A DNA stretch of 64,000 nt from Neckera pumila (lineage: Eukaryota; Streptophyta; Bryopsida; Hypnales; Neckeraceae), in contig OZ018417.1 in NCBI GenBank assembly GCA_963969595.1, positions 10,108,501 to 10,172,500 of the forward strand, written 5' to 3'. Shown here one piece after another: positions 48,881-59,725 of this stretch. The position numbers were made by a program, and so were the translations under genes. The first letter of the stretch is position 1. The number at the start of each line of letters is the position of its first letter. The notes beneath the pieces were generated by a model, which saw nothing but the letters and a program-made list of their open reading frames with translations, had not been told where the DNA came from and searched no databases.

Positions 48881-49582
48881 CCCTTCCAATTTTTTAAATT
48901 TTAAATCCCAACAATGAAAATTTTAAATCCTTGTAAAGAGGGAACCTTTTGCTTGAATTTTAAGAAAATGTTAATGGTAGAAAGGTATCCTCATGAACCA
49001 CTCATTTGTTAAATACCAACAATACCATTTATGAAGCCTTTTAAGGAAAAAGTTGAAGTCACATGCTCCAAAAGTCCAAATAAAAATAAAATAAAAGGTG
49101 GAAGCGCTCTCCCTTTAGTAGTGATGATGCCGGAAATATAGTGAATATACTTTACAAAATTAAATCTTCTGTAATTAAAAGTAATATTCAAAAACATAAT
49201 AACTTAAAACAATCAAATTTTTGGTTACTTTTCTAAACCTATCTATCTTGTGCTAATGTGCATTGTGCATTTAAATAATTCGTTGCACTAATTAGTGGTT
49301 GTATACAATTGAGAAAAGTGCATTTGTAGACCATCGCAGTCAACATAAAGAACATGAGGTTGTAGGTACAATTATGATCTTAGACTTGCAGAAAGGGGCT
49401 TGTCAATGAAGTTTCAAATTACAACCAAAGAGCATACAATGTTTGTACATGAGTACATGAAGAATCTTTGGATCATGAACAGTCCTAGGTTTTATTGTAT
49501 AAACAAATATACAATGCCCCTATGACCCTAATGTATCTCACTAACGCCTTAACTGCATTGTTCACGGATCAATTCAAAGAGG
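48881..49582. other. AT-rich spacer, no supported gene
   Basis: No domain-bearing frame or repeat boundary recognised between the SRA fragment and the 3' end of gene X2. Confidence 0.4.
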
Positions 49583-50657
49583 TCAAGCTTCATCAATATA
49601 GCGGTGGGCACACTCAAAATCTTCAATCTTCTTTTTGTATCCTTCCTCTTTAATGTTGAATTCTTTTTGTATGATCTCCTTCTCCCGACAAAGTTATGAA
49701 ACTTCGCCCTTTAGGCCTTCAATAATCTTCAATAAAAAAGCCTTGTCTAGGTTGGACATCCCTATTTCCCCGTCCACCAAATGTAATAATCCTTCTATCA
49801 TCATGGGAGGCTCCAACTTAGTTCCATCTCCCAAACATCCTTGCTCAACTTGATTCCACCTATCAAGATCCCCGAGTTGTTCCTGGAAATTTTCAAGTGG
49901 TTCGAATGATGGTCCAGTTACGTTGCTGTCATTTTCTGTTTCTTCCATTCCGATATGAACACCTTCAATGCTTCCTAGTTCTACCAAAGAGTCCCAATAA
50001 GACTGAAGTTGAGTGTCTCTTAGATTAAGCAATATTTCATCCCTCTCCTCCTTTGTGCATCTAGATTTGAGGTCAACATTTGAATCTTTGGACCTTTCTA
50101 TAAACGCATCTGCAAGGTATTCTACATCATATTTTGCCTTAGACAAGCCCCTATGGCTATACTTCTATTCATGTGGGATCTCAATGCTCTTTAGAGCTTT
50201 CACAATTTGTGTTGAAGCAATCTTTATTGTAGACCAATCTACGCGACGAAGTAGTTTCTGCTCTACATACACCATACGCAAAATGGCAAGGCTACATTCG
50301 TTCCTAATTACATACACATTGCGATATAGGTGCCAATGTACTTGGATGCATCTTTCAAGGAACTCTGGGTCCTTGCAATAGTGCAGGTTGGCTACCTGCA
50401 CTTGCAGTGTTTTTTGTGCTTACTGTGTGGAATACTATATCTATGTGACACCAGTCAATGTATTTGTCACACAATTCTTTGGTCCAAAGTTGCGGTTTGA
50501 TTTTCCAACTAGCAAAGACAAGCTTATTTGGATCAAATAGAATATGCAAGCGCTTTTTGGATGCTTTGCAATTGCGAGCCCTCCCCTTATCACAAGGCCT
50601 CATAGTACAAAGAACATCAACCGTTTCATTCACCGTAGCCTCACTAGATTGGAACAT
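49583..50657 (-). pseudogene. cargo gene X2: coiled-coil paralogue of X1 (decayed)
   Basis: Reads on the minus strand from MFQSSEATVNETVDVL. The blocks KELCDKYIDWCHID, LHYCKDPEFLERCIQV and RRVDWSTIKIAST parallel the N-terminal half of X1 (33,607-33,900). Then a charged, predicted helical region follows (KYDVEYLADAFIERSKDSN; LDKAFLLKIIEGLKGEVS). One frame change (about 50,380) and stops at 50,165, 49,694 and 49,583 mark decay. No RING finger is visible, so either it was lost or X2 is a RING-less paralogue. It is divergently arranged to the transposase gene with a GTCCGCGCCC array between. Function unknown. Confidence 0.6.
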
Positions 50658-50829
50658 ATTGCATCAAGATTTCTGCAACTACTAAGAACAAATCTCAACT
50701 ATGGAATAGTGCAATTGTTTTTGATCGGGAAAGAAGGTTGGAAGTAGTGAAATGGACGTGAAGAGTGCTGGCTGCAATACCAAGGTCCAAAGCCCCAACA
50801 TGGAACTCAAGAGCGAATTCCAAGATTTT

Positions 50830-51135
50830 AGGGCAGACCGGTCGGCATGGGGGAACGTGCCCAGATTGGGCGGATACTTATGGGCTTGGCGCGCAGACGA
50901 GGAGACTGGTGCGCACTTTGTTCCCGCCCAGTCACACTATCTAGGTGCGGACGTCCCCGCCTAAATATATGTCTGGCTGCAGACTTCTGCGATAACGTCC
51001 CCGCCCATGCCCTGCGTCCATGCTGGACCCTCTCACGTCCGCGCCCTGACTGCTTGTGTCCGCGCCCAAGCCCAATAGCATTTGCGCCCGTACGACAAAT
51101 CCTCGCCTGTACTCACTAGGTCCCCGCCACTACAA
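50830..51135. repeat. GTCCGCGCCC array between gene X2 and the transposase gene
   Basis: GTCCCCGCC, GTCCGCGCCC and GTCCATGC-type motifs recur every 15-30 bp and stop at the transposase TATA box. The layout copies that at 33,078-33,351. Overlapping ORFs are artefacts. Confidence 0.75.
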
Positions 51136-51143
51136 CAATCTTG

Positions 51144-51151
51144 TATAAAAG
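51144..51151 (+). promoter_or_regulatory. TATA box of the hAT transposase gene
   Basis: TATAAAAG lies just downstream of the motif array and about 250 bp upstream of the probable ATG at 51,397. Confidence 0.6.
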
Positions 51152-51396
51152 CAGAGGGGGCAGCAAGAGGCCCTTTGTCTTCCGCCCATGCCTCTTTCTA
51201 GGTGTTCATTTTGAGTTCCTAGGTTGATTGAAATAGTAGGTGAAGGACTGCCCCAGTTTTCTGCTGGGGTGATGTCAAAATCAGTTCAAGCGGATGACTA
51301 GCGCTAATAGTTGTTACTAGCACTTACTCCTTGAAGACATCGAAGAATCCTGAACCCTTGTTGAAACATCCTATTTTGCACTTACCCGGAGCTATA

Positions 51397-54300
51397 ATGA
51401 ATACCTTATGAAAACAAACGAGGGAGTGGGAACCGTGGTACAATTTCTCAAATGATGGAAATAAAGTGACTTGCCTTTTCTGCAACAACACATTTAGCTA
51501 CAAACGGGAGCGGGCTTTTACGCATTTTCGGTACAAACACAAGTCGGATAAGTCGTTGTGTTTCCAACTGCCTCGGGCTGTGCAGCATCAATTTGCCAAT
51601 TGTACAAATCGTGTTCCTCAACGAATGAATGTTGAAAACATGGAAGACATGCAATCCGATTTGAGCGCTTTAAGCATAGTTGCTCCCATAGCAAATTCAT
51701 GCCAATCCACTCAAAATGAAGTAACAGGGGGAGGATCGACAGATGGTAGTCAGCCACCCAAATTATTTAAGCCTCCGCAGCGATCTATGAGCCGCGCTAC
51801 CTCAAATTCAACAAGATCTGGGCTAGTACGTCAACAACGCATGGAGGATGCTCTAAACATGGCAAAGAGGAAGGAGTTGGATGAAAAGTGGGCAAGTTTT
51901 TTCTATGAAGCAAATGTGCCATTCAATGTGGCGAGGAATCCAGCATTCATCGCGGCGTTGAGGGCAACCTCCATAGCGCGCTTCAAATACTGTCCACCTT
52001 TGTACCATCAGTTTAGGACCCATTTGATTGAACCCAAGAGATTGCAAATTGAGAACGAGATCAAAGCAAAAATGGCCTTTGCTGTGAAGAATGATGGAGT
52101 TACGCTGTGCACCAATGGTTGGAACAATGTCAATAATCGGCCCCTCATGAACGTCATGATGTCTTGTCCCACTGGTGTTGTGTTTTTGGGATCCATAGAC
52201 ACTTCTAGGCAAATGAAGACCATGACGTATATATCAGACCAACTGAAAGCCTTCATTGACAAGGTGGGTTCCAAATTTGTAACCCAAATTTGTACGAACA
52301 ATGCCAAAAACATGCTTGGAGCAGTGAAGGATGTTATCTTCACGTACCCACATATCTTCCAGCAGGGTTGTATAGCACATGCACTAGATTTGTTGTTGGA
52401 GGATTGGGCCAAATTCAACGGTTTCAAGGAATTAATTGCCCAGGCAAAACAGCTGTGCCAGTACATTAGGGGCCATCATGCAACAATGTCCACTTTTCGT
52501 GAGTTGAGTTCGAACAAGTAGCTCTTAGTGTCCGCCAAAACCCACTTTGCCTATAACTTCCTGATGATGCAATGGTTGGTTTGATGGCTGAGAACCAGCC
52601 ATGGGCAAGGCGTGCCTTACAATGCACAATTTGAGGGCACACGGGTTTTCATTGAGAGAGCCACCTTTCAACCTACCCGACGCCTTAGCTGACGAGTTAG
52701 AGATAACTTTCCAAAATAGATGGAAATTCGGATTTACTGATCTTCACTATGCAGGTGCGTTGTTGAATCCATACATCAGGGACCATCCGCAGCTTAAAGA
52801 AGACGGAACTGCGCTGCGTTGTCGTGTTGCAAATGTAGACATTATGTAGATTATGTATATATATATGATTTAGATAGATTTTAATATTTGTTGCATTATA
52901 AAGAAGTTGACATCATTTGAGGTGGCTTCATCTCATTCAATATTCTTCTTTGTGTTTTATTTAGATTATACTATGTCGAACTAGAGGGTTTTTTTCTGAG
53001 TCTCAAGAAATTGGGGTTCTAGTTTTTTTTTACCTCTACTAGATATATGTAGATTTTAGTTCTTTATTCCGTAGATAGAGTGGATAGAGTGAAGTTAGAG
53101 ATAAGTTAAGATGGAGATTGAGTGGAAAAGTAAAAGATAAAGAGATAGAGTGAAGTTAGAGTGAAGTTAAGGTGGGGAAAAAGGTGATTTTTTTTTCATC
53201 TTATCTCTCGTTGTGAGTTTAGGGCGGGATCCGAATGGTTGGAGGTTGTTGTTGTGTTATGTTTTGGAGAGGTTTATTTTTTTTAATGAAGATTGGAGGA
53301 GTTATGTATTATGATGTTGTGATTGGAAGAGGTCTTTTTTTGCTTGAATTGAAGTTGTGAGTGGAGATTTGTGCTAGTTTGAGTGGAGGAAGGTCTGCTG
53401 CCTCCCAATTGAAGGGGCTGAGACTTTGACCAACCATAGAAGACGGACAGATTTTTATTTTGCAATGAAATTTTGAGAAGTTTTAGAGTATTTTATTAGC
53501 TTTTCAAATAGCTATCATTTGTTGTATTTGGAGCATTTATGAGTGAGTTGTGAGTGTTGAAGTGAAGGAGGGTCTGCTGCCCTCACTTTTAGAGGCCGAA
53601 ACTTTGGGCAATCATAGATATTGGAGAGAGTATTTGAATGAATTGAAATTTGGTGAAAGAATAGAAAATTGTATTAGCTTTACAAAGAGCTATCACTCAT
53701 CCTATTTGGAGTTGTGGAGGATTGGTGGCGTTCATTCAAAGTTTAGCTTTGAAATTGAAGTTGGAGTAAAGATTTGAAGTTGGAGTAAAGATTTGAAGTT
53801 GGAGTAAAGATTTGAAGTTGGAGTTGGAGGAGAATTTGTGTGTTGTGGCTTGTGGCTTGTCTTTTATTGTAAACTTTTGTTGTTGCGGGCAGCTTGGGTT
53901 AAACCATGCTTAGCCTCGTTTTGTGTTTGTGGAGACGGTGGGATTTAATCACCCACATGGTCGAATCTGTTTGTTCTCACGGTGAAAGCTAAAGCCTAGT
54001 TAGAGCTGGTCACCAGGAGTTTGAAGTTTAGGAGCCCATCATCCGGACGGCATCTCGTATTATGCCGTCCTGTTTTACCCGTCCGAGGCCCGTGGTTCTT
54101 ATTACCTACCTGACCGAATCCTGACCCGTTTAGAGCCAACACAAGATAGGCCAACGGGGAGGAGTTTGAAGGCCGAAGAACGAAGAGAAGATTGAAGACT
54201 AGAAGACTTGAAGATTATTTGAAGTCAATGACTAACTAGTTCCAGTTACAGCCAGATACTTTGCGTATTCCCAAAGCGCGCTCCTCTCAACACGACATTT

Positions 54301-56039
54301 GTAAGAGTAGTTTGCTTCTCCACCAATGGTGGCATTGGATTGCAGATTGGGCCTTGTCCAAAATAGCAGTGCGTGTTCTATCCCTTACATGCTTGGCATC
54401 ATCTTGTGAAAGGAATTGGAGTATGTATTCTTTTGTATACAACAGGAGTAGAAATTGCTTGACAGTGGATAAGGCCGAAGCTTTGGTATACATCTATACC
54501 AATAGCCGTGTCCTTTGTCAAAAACCAGGGGCCAATCCAATTTGTTGGTATGACGCAAATGTGCTCTTAGAGGATTCCGATCCAGATGCTCCTGGCCCTG
54601 TTCTAGTGAACGAACCTAATCACGCATCTGCTGCAATGCAAGCAGAAAATGTTGAAGACGAAGAGATGGAAGTGCCTAGGGCCCCTGCGCCATTCCGGGC
54701 AAATGTAGATTTGTAGAGAGAAGGGGCCGATTACCTTGAGGAAGCGAGGAACTACTACAAGGATGGACCAGATCTCGATGACAATATTCCTGGAAATCGT
54801 TGGGGGCCCGGTCCTCACCGCAACCCTTCACCTCCTCTCGTTCCAAATGAAGGCGTTGGTGGAGCGCATGCTGCCCAACGAATCTCTTCTTCTGAGGGCA
54901 AAGAAGCCAATGCAGCAAATCCTGGCAATGATGATCCCCCCTCCGACGATGACAACAACAACAATCATCCCCGTCCAGGAAACAATGGAGGGAATAGAGA
55001 TGACTACAATGATGGGAACGGAGGGACTTGGGAAACCGTACAACTCAAAACAATGAAGGGTCTGCCCATAATGGCGACAGTAGTAGGGGACTTGGCAGGG
55101 TGGGAGGCCAAGCCAGTGACAATATATCCGAAACAAGGCACCATGGTACAAGGATCGGAGGTACGAGAATGGCGTGTACAAATGCAACAAATGAACTGAA
55201 CATTGGTGTTGGGAGGCGTTTTGACCCTGAGCATGTGGAAAATGATGACATTCTCCAAACATAATTTAGTGCTACTGCCCCACCCTCTTTTGTGACTCCT
55301 ATCATTGGTCATGGACAAGGTCGAGAGGTGCAACCTTCTGTTCCATGTGCTACTAGAACTCCAAACCCTACCTCCAAACATTTTGGAGAAGGATTAGGCT
55401 CTATAGGGAATGCTGAAGTGATGGTGGAAAACATTTCTAATACTACCAGAGGTGGAAGACCCCCTCAAATCCCTCGTGCTCCCGCCATGGGTCAATATGT
55501 ATTGCATTCTCATGGTTCTTGCGGAGGAAAGAACATTGGCAGAGCATCATCGTCAAACCCCCCTAAAAACCCTATCCGGAGAATTGGAGTGAGACGCCCT
55601 AGCATGCTGATAGAACCATTCACCTGAACGTACACTTTGGACCCCACTTTGACGACCACAACATCTGTGATTTCCGGAGGTCAAAGGGGACCAGCTGTAG
55701 AGGCTGATGGCACAGACCCTGCTACGAAACAACACAAGAGGTTTGTGAACTCGTATTGTAGACGTGGAAAAATAGTTGCCGAGCTTTGAAATGAAAATTC
55801 CAAGGTCAAGGGCGATCAGACCTCAGATGCTACCGCTGATCCATTCTATTTTGATGGTGTAAACGACGAAGATGACAACAACGCTCATCGCGACTGTGAT
55901 GAGGCACCACAAGACGATGATGTGCGTATTCCAAGTGCTCATCGAGTGGGGCCCTCTGTCCAGGAAGTCCGCAGATCAAGTCATTTAAATAATGCAACGC
56001 AACCAGCACCAGATCTTGAAGACAATTTCAGCACTTGAA
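51397..56039 (+). pseudogene. hAT transposase with BED zinc finger and long acidic tail (decayed)
   Basis: Cut-and-paste transposase of the hAT superfamily. In order: a BED-type finger (WEPWYNFSND, CLFCNNTFSYKRERAFTHFRYKH region; C-x2-C...H-x4-H), a DUF659-like RNase H part (TLCTNGWNNVNNRPLMN; TQICTNNAKN), QQGCIAHALDLLLEDW (C-x2-H insertion start), LKEDGTALR, then a gap of about 1.4 kb (52,850-54,250). The hAT C-terminal dimerisation domain follows (IAVRVLSLTCLASSCERNWS, glutamate intact, 54,340-54,500). The frame then continues past a TAG at 54,714 into a long Asp/Asn/Pro/Gly-rich tail, with one frame change near 55,025, to a stop at 56,037. The start is ATG 51,397; the second triplet run has TGA. 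Both catalytic Asp positions read Asn, so the product would be inactive even without the stops. Confidence 0.85.
52850..54250. other. 1.4-kb interruption inside the transposase gene (intron or insertion)
   Basis: About 60-70 residues of the conserved hAT core are missing here. The segment has no protein-like frame. It includes two tandem ~180-bp units (53,385 and 53,562) sharing GGTCTGCTGCC and TTAGCTTTNCAAANAGCTATCA, and three copies of TTGAAGTTGGAGTAAAGAT (53,757-53,822). The lost coding residues argue for insertion with deletion instead of a clean intron. Confidence 0.5.
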
Positions 56040-56417
56040 AGAAAGATGCAAGATGAAGAGAAAGGGTCGAAATGTTCTTTTGATAACCAGCGCAAAAGTC
56101 CACGTATCAAGGAAGTACATGGCTAGACATTTGGTATACATCTATATCTGTAGCCATGGAATCAATGTGTCATGGTTGTATTGTTATTTTATTTTGCAAT
56201 GCATGAAATCTATAAGTATTTTTGGTTATCACAATGATGAGAGCATGCATCTTATTTTTAAATGTATCATGCATGTTGAACGCGACTGCGAACCACATGG
56301 AATATTACATGCTTTGTATTTCACAATTTTTATTTGACATATTGCAAATAACTTATTATTAAATTATAAATTTGAAACTTCTAATTCTTTTATCATGAAG
56401 ACTCATGAATTGGTTAA

Positions 56418-56845
56418 GCCCTAAGTAAATGCCCGAGGCAACTAATTATTGTGTCGATAATACTGTGGAGGTAAGTGAACCCTAACTAAGTTCTTGATTT
56501 TAGTAGTTTATATTTTTGGAAAACTATATTTGCGGCCTATCTTTAACATCAAAAATCCCATTTTGGAAATGATTGGTTAAGATTCTTCTTTTCAAAATTT
56601 TCGGGAAATCTCAGTCATTTCAATCAATCATTTTCAAACCTCAAACACCCTCATGCCGAAACATTAAAATATTTAATATTGCAGTCCGTAGTGATCTTTT
56701 TGGATAATTTTTTGTACATGATCTAATTTGAAATTGTACGCTTATCGTTCTACAAAAATTTGAAACAACTTACCAAAATCTTGAATTTCTATTCCATTTA
56801 GAACAATTTCCTAGAAGTTAGAACCCCAAAAAACGGAGGTAAGCA
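56418..56845. mobile_element. diverged copy of the subfamily-C TTAA element
   Basis: Starts GCCCTAAGTAAATGCCCGAGG after TTAA (56,414-56,417) and follows 9,687-10,330 in order, shortened by internal deletion, to CCTAGAAGTTAGAACC. The right terminus is lost near 56,845. Confidence 0.55.
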
Positions 56846-56869
56846 CTCCAAACAAGACAAGACTTCAAC

Positions 56870-57425
56870 CTGCGGGACACAGCGTCCACGCCCTGTCAAA
56901 ATAGGTTGCCGCTCAACTGCATCCACACCCAGACAGGCTGCGTTCGCAATAGACTGTGTCCATGCCTAGGATATTAAGGTATCCGCCCGCACACATGCGT
57001 CTGCGTCCAGAAAAGAAACACCCGCGCCCAACTGAGTCCGCGCCCACTTTTTACAAGTCCTTGCTCCAACGAAGTCCACGCCCAGACATTATAAGTTACC
57101 GCCCATCTATGTTTGCGCCCGCACGATAACGTCTCTGCCTGGACCCATACGTCCGCGCACAGAGACTCTAAGTTACCGCCCGACTGAGTCCGCGCCCGGA
57201 GAATTACATCCCCGCTCCCTCTCAGGAGTTTGCGCTCGGACATTATAAGTTCCCACCCAGTTATGTCCACACCTAGGAGAAAACGTCTCCGCCCTAACCC
57301 ATATGACCCCGCCTGATGTTGGCAAGTTTCCGCCTATCTCAGTCCGTGCCCAAGCAATAATGTTACCGCCCGTACCATACGTCATTGCCCTTAGTGTCCG
57401 CGCCCAGGTTCCAGCGTGGATTGAC
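56870..57425. repeat. right subterminal GTCCGCGCCC array
   Basis: GTCCGCGCCC, GTCCACGCCC, ATAAGTTACCGCCC and similar motifs recur about every 25 bp. Relative to the left array (28,602-29,045) the motif is inverted, so both arrays point the same way with respect to the element's ends. Confidence 0.8.
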
Positions 57426-57636
57426 ACGTCAAGTAGTGAAGGTAAATCAATTTAACTTTTTTTAATTGGAAAAAACTCGGCGCTCGAAGTGTCCGGACTG
57501 TCCGTCCGTCCGGTCCGATTTGCCTGTCCGTCCGGGACGTCCACTGACCTTGGGACGCCCAATGTGACAACCCTGGTCAAAGTACTTAGGGATTAATACA
57601 GAGTAGAATTTTTTATGTTTGTTTTTCAAAGGGGAT

Positions 57637-57840
57637 CCCCTACAAGAGAAAGGGTTGTTTTAAGTATAGTCCTAGTAGTATCGTCTTCTAAGTGATGACC
57701 TTTAAGTAAGGTTTTTAGTAACCTTTTACTTTCAGACAATCTTTTCAGTAAAAATTTACTAAAAACCTTACTTAAAGGTCATTACTTAAAAGACAATACT
57801 ACTAGGACTATACTTAAAACACCCTTTTCTCTTGTAGTGG
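57637..57840. mobile_element. CACTA-like MITE, second copy of the CCACTATAAGAGA family
   Basis: Ends CCCCTACAAGAGAA and TTCTCTTGTAGTGG, flanked by GAT on both sides (57,634-57,636 and 57,841-57,843). The arms are inverted copies sharing AAGTATAGTCCTAGTAG and TGACCTTTAAGTAAGG with the copy at 6,654-6,886. It inserted only about 60 bp outside the giant hAT. Confidence 0.75.
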
Positions 57841-57843
57841 GAT

Positions 57844-59200
57844 ATCACATGTTTTTGGTGATTGTCTAGCTCTTAAAACAAGTATAATTCCTCAATTCTG
57901 TAGAATAATTTTGAGGATTGCCACTATTAAAATGAAAGAAGACTTATGTAACTTTCCTATGAAAAAAAAAACAAGGAAATTGTACAATTTTTGAAAAAAT
58001 ATCACCGTTGACAAGATTGATGAAAGATGTTCTATTAGGCAGTACTTTATACATATGTTGAAATGAGAATGTTGAAATTGGAATGTTCAAAAGTGCTTCA
58101 AAGACTATAATTTTTTTCCTGCGGGTACATATCATTATAATATTGATGTATAAATTTTTTTCAAATAATTTTGTAGTGTAGGAAGAAAAGATATGAGGAT
58201 GTGAAGTAACAGCCTAGAGTGCCTTTTCCATTCTCAAAAATTCACAAAAAATTGCACACTTGATCATTCTTGATCAATTGCACCAACGGATTTAGCGGAA
58301 AGAAATCATCTAGGGTCTCTTTATTGTTCATAATCTGTTTGTGAGGTTAACATATCAAATTTTGTACAAATGTAGTTGCAAAAGCCATGTGGTGGCCTTA
58401 ATCAAAGGATTTCTAGGTTTTTCTTTGTTTAATCCCTAAAGTGCCTTTGTATTGGGTGAAAATGGATTTTGGATAGGCTCCTAAAGTCTAAATTTTTTTG
58501 TGATTTTTTGAACCATATTTAGAAGATAGAAAATCACATTAGATTTCTAAGAATACAATTTTCTTTTCATTTTTCTTTTTCAAAAGGTATGCCACCTTAA
58601 ATCCAAAGGAGAGTTACTGGGTAAGTAAAAAAAAAAATCAAAAAGTTCAAATAAAAATTTTAGTATAAAATATAAACTTTACATAGATATTTTATAAATA
58701 AAAAGCGATTATAATTTATTTTTTTCACATGGATTTTCTGCATCTATTTTTTACCTTTATTGGGCATATGTTTAAGCCTAAGATCTTGGTTTTGTATTTA
58801 GAAGTGTTTCCCAAATTCATTTTGTATATATGAAGTTGGATGAAAATAATGAAGGATAGAGATATGGACTTTTTGTGGACTTTAGATGGCTTTTGGCTTA
58901 TGACTTAGTTGAAGGGATAGATAAGATTGAAGGGAGGTCAAAGAAGATAGCCAATGAAAATTTAGTGCCTATGTGGCTTAGGCATGGGCTGATGTGGCCC
59001 CTTGAAGGAGGATAAGGAGTTGGGGGTTTCTCTCTTCTCCTTTATAGTCTTGTTTTTGAGTGCCATGTGTTTGAGGAGTGATATCGTACTGTGTATTTTG
59101 AGTTTTACAATGAATTTTGAGAGGATGTTCTCTTTGTTTTTGTAATTCTAAAGCCATATCACTTGCTCTATTGAAATTTTTAAGCAAAAGTTATGCTTGA
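57844..59200. other. intergenic DNA, no supported gene
   Basis: AT-rich. A single TTAA-TCCCTAAAGTGCC terminus (58,429-58,445) hints at another decayed piggyBac-like element end, but no partner end was found. Confidence 0.4.
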
Positions 59201-59725
59201 TGGAGTGATATAGGGTCAATTGCCAACAAGATTTGAGGGCAGTAGTTTCGAGGGGCTCATAGACTTTTGCCTATAGTGTCTTTGCCTCTGTTTTTGAGAG
59301 AGTTGTGTATAAAGTTATTAGCTTTCCATGAAGCTAAAATATTTGGAGTTTGGAGTTTAGTTGAGAGAGTCATGGGTATGAGAGTAAAAGGGTGAAGAGC
59401 TACCATCTGAATCTACAACTTTGAGGGTGTTTCTACTTTGATAAAGCATATAGAACAAGGTTTTTAGTCTTTGAAGTTGAATTTTAGATAGGATACACAT
59501 ATTGTAATTAGCTTTCCAAAAAGCTATGACACAATGCATTTGAAGTTTGTATGTGACCAAAGTGTTCTTTGAAGTGGAGGGATCAAAGTGGAGGCCTTTG
59601 AATGTAATCTTTGACAAGCTATAAAAATCGGACAATATGTTTTTTTCCTTTGAAATTTAAAGACCTTGCACAATATTTTGATAGCATTTTATAAAGCTAA
59701 AGTTCACTCAATTTGGAATTTTAAA
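59201..59725. repeat. diverged ~180-bp repeats with TTAGCTTTCCAAAAAGCTA motif
   Basis: Three units carry a TTAGCTTT...AAGCTA palindrome followed by a TTTGGA-like end (near 59,319, 59,507 and 59,683). The same palindrome marks the two units at 53,490 and 53,676 inside the transposase interruption, indicating a dispersed family. Confidence 0.55.

Larger units (their letters stand above)
24789..57575 (+). mobile_element. giant (32.8-kb) hAT-superfamily transposon with cargo genes and nested insertions
   Basis: The left end CAGGGTTGTCACA (24,789-24,801) and right end TGTGACAACCCTG (57,563-57,575) are perfect inverted repeats. The flanking 8-mers are GTCAAAGC (24,781-24,788) and GTCAAAGT (57,576-57,583), an 8-bp target duplication with one difference. 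Both properties define hAT elements, and a hAT transposase gene lies inside near the right end. Both subterminal regions are rich in CCGGAC/GTCCGG and in GGGCGCGGAC (left) or GTCCGCGCCC (right) motifs, in inverted orientation. Removing the three nested LTR-like insertions leaves about 22 kb, still far larger than typical hAT elements of 2.5-6 kb. A 94-bp relative at 62,449-62,542 shares the termini. No internal copy of the 13-mer was noticed. The alternative, two unrelated ends matching by chance, is unlikely given both TIR and duplication. Confidence 0.75.

Noticed and set aside
54736..55056. Separate Met/Thr-rich gene after the transposase
   Set aside because: It is a shadow frame; the transposase frame itself continues through this region as an acidic tail.
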